Assembly: GCA_966128725.1 (NCBI GenBank) | Contig: CBHYLN010000161.1 | Span: forward strand, 1-11,041 | Length of the DNA: 11,041 nt | Source of the DNA: JAFDZV01 sp966128725 | GTDB taxonomy: Bacteria > Bacteroidota > Ignavibacteria > OLB7 | Reading direction: 5' to 3' | Shown here: piece after piece, positions 7,864 to 11,041 of the stretch | Layout of the letters: each line of letters opens with the position of its first letter | How positions within the stretch are numbered: position 1 is the first letter of the stretch | Notes under the pieces: generated by a model | The model's database searches: none | Told to the model about the DNA's origin: nothing | What the model saw: only the letters and a program-made list of their open reading frames with translations | Made by a program: the position numbers and the translations under genes

Positions 7864-7946
7864 CTGTCTGTTAGTTTCTGGAGTCAATGCGCTGTTTGCT
7901 TGGTTCGTGCTACCTTGCGAAGAAAAACGGTCTTAACAACAAAGTC

Positions 7947-9335
7947 ATGGATCAACTGCAGTTGAATCAGATGCTCGAGGCGGTGGAAAAGTCCTTGGTG
8001 CAAGGTGAAGCGCTACCTGACCCCTTGATCATCGAAAACGCCGTGCTTGAAGGCGCCGATTTCTCGGGTCGCACGTTGCGGAACCTTGTTCTCCAAAACG
8101 TACGATTCCCTGGTGCCAATTGCAGCGGAACACGGTTCGAGAATGCACGACTGACGGATGTTGACTTGTCCGGGGCGGATCTGACGGGTGCAATGTTCCT
8201 CAATAGCAGTCTGGAACGAGTTGATCTCTCCAATGCTCGCCTTGTTGGGGCGGATCTTGGCGCTTCAACAATCGAGGGCGGATCGCTGAAGCACTGTATT
8301 GCCGACGGTATCAGGATCGTGCGTACGGCCCTTCGAAACGTTGATATTGCCGGCAGCTCATTTGTGAACGGTGATGTCGTCAAGTCCGAGTGGACAGGTT
8401 GCCGTGTTGATGCGGCGAATTTTCAGAGCACGAATGCCGTGCGAGCCAGATTCGATGGGTGCTCCATGGTGGCATCATCATGGAACGGTGCCATGCTCGC
8501 GGGCGCCGAGTTCTCAGGCTGTGAATTGAGTGGGAGCGCGTTTTCGGGTGCTGATTTGCGAGGTGTTGCCATCACAAACTCAGATGTTACCGATGTCACT
8601 GGGCCGGTGCTCTCAACCGCTGCTCTTCGTGTTGCCGGATTGCGTATTGCTGCCAAACCGATGTTGGAGCCGGCGGTTGTGGGAAACTCTCGCACGATAC
8701 TGGAGCAAATGTTGGATAGTCCCGTGCTTGGTTGGCTGGAACATGATACTGATGTGTTGACTGCATACCACGCTGCGATTTTCATGCTTGGTGCGGATGC
8801 GGCAACGTTGTCGGGGTCCGAGGTGATGAGCCGTGTTGCCGGTTCGGCCGCCGATGTGCGAGAGGGCGAGGACGATTGGTGGGCGTTGCAGTGGGCGGGT
8901 CTGCATGCTGTCGCACGGTTGGGAAGTCTCGACGGGGTTCGGCTCCTTGCGATACTGGTCCGGGAAGAAGAATTCCTGGAACGTTATGTCGTCCCGTTGA
9001 TGGAGCTGTTGGACGCCGAAACGTGCTCAATTGCCGATGATCCCCGGCGCGAAATGTATGAAGTGTTCGGTACGATCTGTACCATCTTGGCCTCGCCATT
9101 TGCCTGCTTCGTGGCCGAGCCGGAGCAGATGGATACCAGGGCCCTTGGTTCGTTGATGCGCCGTGCGATCACCGGACGTATGGAGGATGTCTTGTCGGCC
9201 AAGGTGGGCATGGTGTACCTCAGCTCCACGGATGCTCGTGAGCGATCGATGATCGCTGACGATGCATTGCGCGATCGGATGACACTGCCGAACGGCCATA
9301 TTGTGTTCCGCCATACCGGGGCCATGCGCATGTAG
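7947..9335 (+). CDS. Pentapeptide-repeat protein with helical C-terminal domain
   Basis: The product has 462 residues from this start. Residues about 32-215 are pentapeptide repeats of the A(D/N)LXX type, for example LSGADLTGAMFLNSS, VDLSNARLVGADLG and FSGADLRGVAITNSD. This is roughly 35 units, which would fold into a right-handed quadrilateral beta-helix. Residues about 220-462 are a helical domain I do not recognise, with tryptophan-rich EDDWWALQWAGLH and VREEEFLERYVVPLMELL. There is no signal peptide or membrane segment. The gene directly follows the DUF4157 effector and probably shares its transcript. Start choice is uncertain: an in-frame ATG at 7887 has GGAG only three bases upstream and adds a Cys-containing leader (MRCLLGSCYLAKKNG), whereas the ATG at 7947 begins a natural helix (MDQLQLNQMLEAVEKSL). 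Pentapeptide proteins include DNA mimics such as Qnr and MfpA. Immunity, adaptor or second effector are all open. Confidence 0.85.
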   Translation: MDQLQLNQMLEAVEKSLVQGEALPDPLIIENAVLEGADFSGRTLRNLVLQNVRFPGANCSGTRFENARLTDVDLSGADLTGAMFLNSSLERVDLSNARLVGADLGASTIEGGSLKHCIADGIRIVRTALRNVDIAGSSFVNGDVVKSEWTGCRVDAANFQSTNAVRARFDGCSMVASSWNGAMLAGAEFSGCELSGSAFSGADLRGVAITNSDVTDVTGPVLSTAALRVAGLRIAAKPMLEPAVVGNSRTILEQMLDSPVLGWLEHDTDVLTAYHAAIFMLGADAATLSGSEVMSRVAGSAADVREGEDDWWALQWAGLHAVARLGSLDGVRLLAILVREEEFLERYVVPLMELLDAETCSIADDPRREMYEVFGTICTILASPFACFVAEPEQMDTRALGSLMRRAITGRMEDVLSAKVGMVYLSSTDARERSMIADDALRDRMTLPNGHIVFRHTGAMRM

Positions 9336-9354
9336 ACCGTGTCGGGAATCATGT

Positions 9355-9387
9355 CCGGGCGGTCGAGAGGTCCTGCTCGCCGCCCGG
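9355..9387 (+). terminator. Strong GC-rich stem-loop after the pentapeptide gene
   Basis: CCGGGCGG (9355-9362), a bulged T, and CGAG (9364-9367) pair with CTCG (9376-9379) and CCGCCCGG (9380-9387) around an eight-base loop, AGGTCCTG. This gives 12 pairs with one bulge. It starts 20 bases after the stop, the usual place for a terminator, but has no T-tract. It shares the CGGGCGG/CCGCCCG core with the hairpin at 97-123. A transcription end or attenuation point between the effector pair and the following genes is likely. Confidence 0.55.
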
Positions 9388-9542
9388 TCGGCCGAGATAT
9401 CGTCCGAGTGCCCGGCGTATCGAGAACACGGCATGCGGCTTGGGCACAATCGACTATCCAGCCGGCATGCAGGACGCTGCCCGCGGAACGTCCACGATTC
9501 ATGCGCGGGAAGGTCCCGTTGTACCGGCCGCGTGCGCCGGCG
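9388..9542. other. Remainder of the 240-base gap, no gene seen
   Basis: The gap between the pentapeptide gene and the DUF6714-like gene spans 9336-9575. Beyond the hairpin and a possible promoter at its 3' end, I see nothing supported. An open frame at 9339-9572 encodes an Arg/Pro-rich string without protein-like pattern and overlaps the hairpin, so it is not called. The length and GC-richness could also fit a decayed gene. Confidence 0.4.
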
Positions 9543-9570
9543 TTGATCACCACATCTCGAAACGTATCCT
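9543..9570 (+). promoter_or_regulatory. Possible promoter giving a leaderless transcript
   Basis: TTGATC (9543-9548) and TATCCT (9565-9570) are separated by 16 bases and each match four of six consensus sigma-70 positions. The -10-like box, of TAnnnT form, ends five bases before the ATG at 9576, so transcription would start at or next to the start codon. This agrees with the lack of a Shine-Dalgarno there. Such matches occur by chance, so this is tentative. Confidence 0.25.
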
Positions 9571-9575
9571 GATCC

Positions 9576-10193
9576 ATGGCTTTGACTTCGGCGGAGGTCC
9601 TGTCGGCAATTGATGCCGCGTTCGGCGACATGGATTACCCCGGTGACGACATGATCGTGATGGAGCATTCGGGCATGCAGGAGGAGCACGCCGGTGTCCT
9701 GCTGAAATTGCGTGGCCGTCACTGGCGCGATCTTACCTATGCCATGCTGGACGAACTGCGCCTGGCGCCCTCGGTGTTGGCGCCGGCCGGGTACCGATTC
9801 TATCTGCCGGCATTCATGCGTATTGCCGTTGCCGAGTTCCGGCGCGCCGATGTGATCCCAGATGTGATCGTACGCACGCTTACACCACCGCGTCCGGAAC
9901 AACGCGCGACTTGTGCCGATCCGGATGAAGCCGATCCGAACACAGACGCGGCCGGCGCACATGTTGCCGGGGATGTGCCCGGGCAGAATGACGAATGGGA
10001 ACGGTTCGTGCGCGCGGTGCTCGGCCTTCGCGGGGACAGCGTCGCGAGCCGCGTGTTCGAGGAGCGGATGACGGGCCTTGAACGCGACCAGAGAAACGCA
10101 ATCCGGCTATTCCTGGAGCATATGCGCGATGCCCACGGCGACGAATTTGTCGATCGTGATCCCGAGATAGCGTTGGAGCGTTACTGGGGCTGA
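9576..10193 (+). CDS. DUF6714-like protein of unknown function
   Basis: The product has 205 residues. The N-terminal domain (about 1-95) matches what I remember of DUF6714: YPGDDMIV at 21-28, GRHWRDL at 47-53, and GYRFYLPAFMRIAV from 72. A Pro/Asp/Ala-rich linker at about 107-137 leads to a C-terminal segment with RNAIRLFLEHMRDAHGDEF and ALERYWG at the very end, again typical of that family. It looks cytosolic, with no signal peptide or membrane helix. No function is known to me. Its place between an effector cassette and the ATPase makes a partner, chaperone or immunity role conceivable, but this family also occurs outside eCIS loci. The start has no Shine-Dalgarno; a promoter-like sequence sits directly upstream. 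The family name is from memory and should be treated as moderately sure. Confidence 0.75.
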   Translation: MALTSAEVLSAIDAAFGDMDYPGDDMIVMEHSGMQEEHAGVLLKLRGRHWRDLTYAMLDELRLAPSVLAPAGYRFYLPAFMRIAVAEFRRADVIPDVIVRTLTPPRPEQRATCADPDEADPNTDAAGAHVAGDVPGQNDEWERFVRAVLGLRGDSVASRVFEERMTGLERDQRNAIRLFLEHMRDAHGDEFVDRDPEIALERYWG

Positions 10194-10212
10194 CGTGTGC
10201 CCGTGCAAACAC

Positions 10213-10268
10213 GGCCATGCCGAACGATAGCGGCCTGCCCGCGCTGCATGCGGCTGCGTTCGGCGGCC
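10213..10268 (+). terminator. Long stem-loop after the DUF6714-like gene
   Basis: GGCC (10213-10216), a two-base bulge, and GCCGAACG (10219-10226) pair with CGTTCGGC (10257-10264) and GGCC (10265-10268). The stem has 12 pairs around a 30-base GC-rich loop that can form further pairs (AGC with GCT). It starts 20 bases after the stop. There is no T-tract. It is the third gap in this window filled by a GC-rich stem. It may limit read-through into the next gene. Confidence 0.4.
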
Positions 10269-10310
10269 AACGTGATCAACCACCATCACCGTACATCCGG
10301 GGTTTCCACC

Positions 10311-10763
10311 ATGACAAGCGAACCAACCATTATCTGCTCCGGGACCGCCGTGGTGCTGCACTGGGCGGCATCGCTCGATGAGGTTGCTGCCTCGGAACTG
10401 AGCGCCAGTGCCGTGCTTCTGTGGTTGCTGGATCGTTCGTTCGATCGATCGGCGTTCGGCGCATTGCTTGCGGAACTCCTGGATGACGGTCCGTCCGAAC
10501 TGATGCTGACCGCGCCCGACCCCGATGAGCTTGTGATGGCGATGTTCGCGCTCATAACCGAGCAAGGTCTGAACCCCTCGGCGCCGATACAGGTGCTGAG
10601 CGGGCTCGACGTGGCTTCAACGGTCGATGAATTTCTGGAACGTGTGAAGGACGGGAGCCGGCCCGATGCCGATAGCGCCCTCGCGCGTGCAACGATCGTT
10701 CTCGTTGGCCCAAGCACATATGCCTCGGACATTGCCGCGATCGTTCGCTCACGTGCCAACTGA
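10311..10763 (+). CDS. Hypothetical protein, 150 residues
   Basis: I do not recognise this protein. It is acidic, cytosolic in appearance and alpha/beta in pattern. After a short strand (TIICSGTAVVLHW) come helices (ASELSASAVLLWLLDRSF, DRSAFGALLAELLDD), then PDELVMAMFALITEQ, a strand PIQVLSG, a helix TVDEFLERVKDG, and a last strand-helix unit (ATIVLVGPSTYASDIAAIV). The end resembles a small Rossmann-like unit but has no nucleotide-binding motif. The frame is open back to 10197, but the extra 38 residues are Arg/His/Cys-rich, unlike the rest, and fall in the hairpin region, so ATG 10311 is preferred. CGGGG about eight bases upstream is a weak ribosome site. It lies between the DUF6714-like gene and the ATPase; size and position would suit an immunity or adaptor protein, which is speculation. 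Confidence 0.7.
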   Translation: MTSEPTIICSGTAVVLHWAASLDEVAASELSASAVLLWLLDRSFDRSAFGALLAELLDDGPSELMLTAPDPDELVMAMFALITEQGLNPSAPIQVLSGLDVASTVDEFLERVKDGSRPDADSALARATIVLVGPSTYASDIAAIVRSRAN

Positions 10764-10835
10764 TCGAGCCTGGAAATGCCGCGGCCCGCGAGCATCGCGT
10801 CACCGGGCTTCATCACCATCATCGAGCAACCGACA

Positions 10836-11041
10836 ATGACGACCTGGTACCAGGCAAATCTTACCTACCTGCGGCTTGCCCTTGCGTGGCTGGGGCAGGA
10901 ACTGCATACACGCCTGCCCGGCACGGGCGCCTCCGTGCTGTTCGATCCAGCCGAAGGGGATGCTGCGGCGATTGGTGCAAGGATGGCGGCTGTGCGATCG
11001 GCAATGGCGCACCCGCCGGCGTTGGAGCAGCTTGGCACCAT
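10836..11041 (+). CDS. eCIS AAA+ ATPase, Pvc15-like (N-terminal part only)
   Basis: Only 68 codons are in the window; the frame runs off the end. The opening MTTWYQANLTYLRLALAWLG is the characteristic W-x-x-N-x-x-Y-L start of AAA+ ATPases in eCIS loci, which begin with a helical N-terminal domain ahead of the ATPase core. The later residues (RMAAVRSAMAHPPALEQLG) are helical and fit this. Walker motifs would lie outside the window, so the call rests on the N-terminus and on context, since an ATPase near DUF4255 and DUF4157 genes is the rule. In PVC/Afp systems this ATPase is needed for assembly or cargo loading. The start at 10836 matches the family; an in-frame ATG at 10776 would add 20 atypical residues. 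Confidence 0.7.
   Translation, partial: MTTWYQANLTYLRLALAWLGQELHTRLPGTGASVLFDPAEGDAAAIGARMAAVRSAMAHPPALEQLGT

Noticed and set aside
7887..7946. Longer start of the pentapeptide gene, possibly a lipoprotein-like leader with Cys
   Set aside because: The segment MRCLLGSCYLAKKNG is too short and lacks a lipobox; GGAG is only three bases from the ATG. Kept as an alternative start, not as a signal peptide.
9339..9572. 77-residue + strand open frame in the gap before the DUF6714-like gene
   Set aside because: Arg/Pro-rich string with no secondary-structure pattern, begins four bases after the previous stop without a ribosome site, and contains the 9355-9387 stem-loop.
9027..9962. 311-residue minus-strand frame spanning the 240-base gap (also 8984-9631)
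   Set aside because: It overlaps two better-supported + strand genes and a hairpin, and the translation has no conserved-looking pattern. It is the one antisense frame that crosses a gap, so a homology search would settle it.
10197..10310. 38-residue N-terminal extension of the 150-residue hypothetical protein
   Set aside because: Composition (Arg, Cys, His) unlike the rest, covers a stable hairpin, and lacks a ribosome site; ATG 10311 is more plausible.
10431..10452. GATCGTTCGTTCGATCGATCGG-type short repetition as a possible binding site or repeat array
   Set aside because: It lies inside a coding region and encodes an ordinary DRSFDRSAF segment, so codon repetition explains it; only the CGATCG excess is reported.

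Overview
This window looks like part of an extracellular contractile injection system (eCIS; phage-tail-like particle of the PVC/Afp/MAC type) locus in a bacterium of fairly high GC (roughly 60-65% in the structural genes). All genes lie on the + strand, tightly packed and without RNA genes, insertion sequences or CRISPR. The organism cannot be named. Gene types and order fit the non-Photorhabdus eCIS lineages spread through several high-GC phyla. Over-represented CGATCG palindromes are the only other compositional hint.

Layout. Bases 2-55 are the acidic C-terminal tail of an upstream gene. A 156-base gap with two tandem GC-rich hairpins follows. Bases 212-3993 form a compact structural operon: a T4 gp26/gp51-like baseplate assembly protein with two CxxC pairs, a 597-residue Pro/Ala/Arg-rich and probably disordered protein with short conserved-looking peptides at both ends, and a DUF4255 (Pvc16-type) tail-terminator/cap protein with Ig-like repeats. 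After a relatively AT-rich 96-base gap comes a 1257-residue DUF4157 protein (4090-7863). It has an N-terminal HELVH zincin-like domain, central hydrophobic helices and a C-terminal tip that resembles a PD-(D/E)XK nuclease, which makes it the probable cargo toxin. A pentapeptide-repeat protein with a helical C-terminal domain follows (7947-9335). Next are a DUF6714-like protein (9576-10193) and an unrecognised 150-residue protein (10311-10763). The window ends inside what looks like the eCIS AAA+ ATPase (Pvc15-type, from 10836).

How the parts fit. The gp26-like, disordered and DUF4255 proteins would serve particle assembly, and the ATPase would serve assembly or cargo loading. The block between DUF4255 and the ATPase is best read as a cargo/accessory cassette: a large effector plus three partner genes whose roles (immunity, chaperone, second effector) are open. 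The most original points are the nuclease-like, lower-GC tip of the DUF4157 protein, the pentapeptide-repeat protein (a fold that can mimic DNA) directly behind it, and the bead-on-string architecture of the disordered protein. GC-rich stem-loops without a T-tract occupy three of the larger gaps and may set expression levels between modules.
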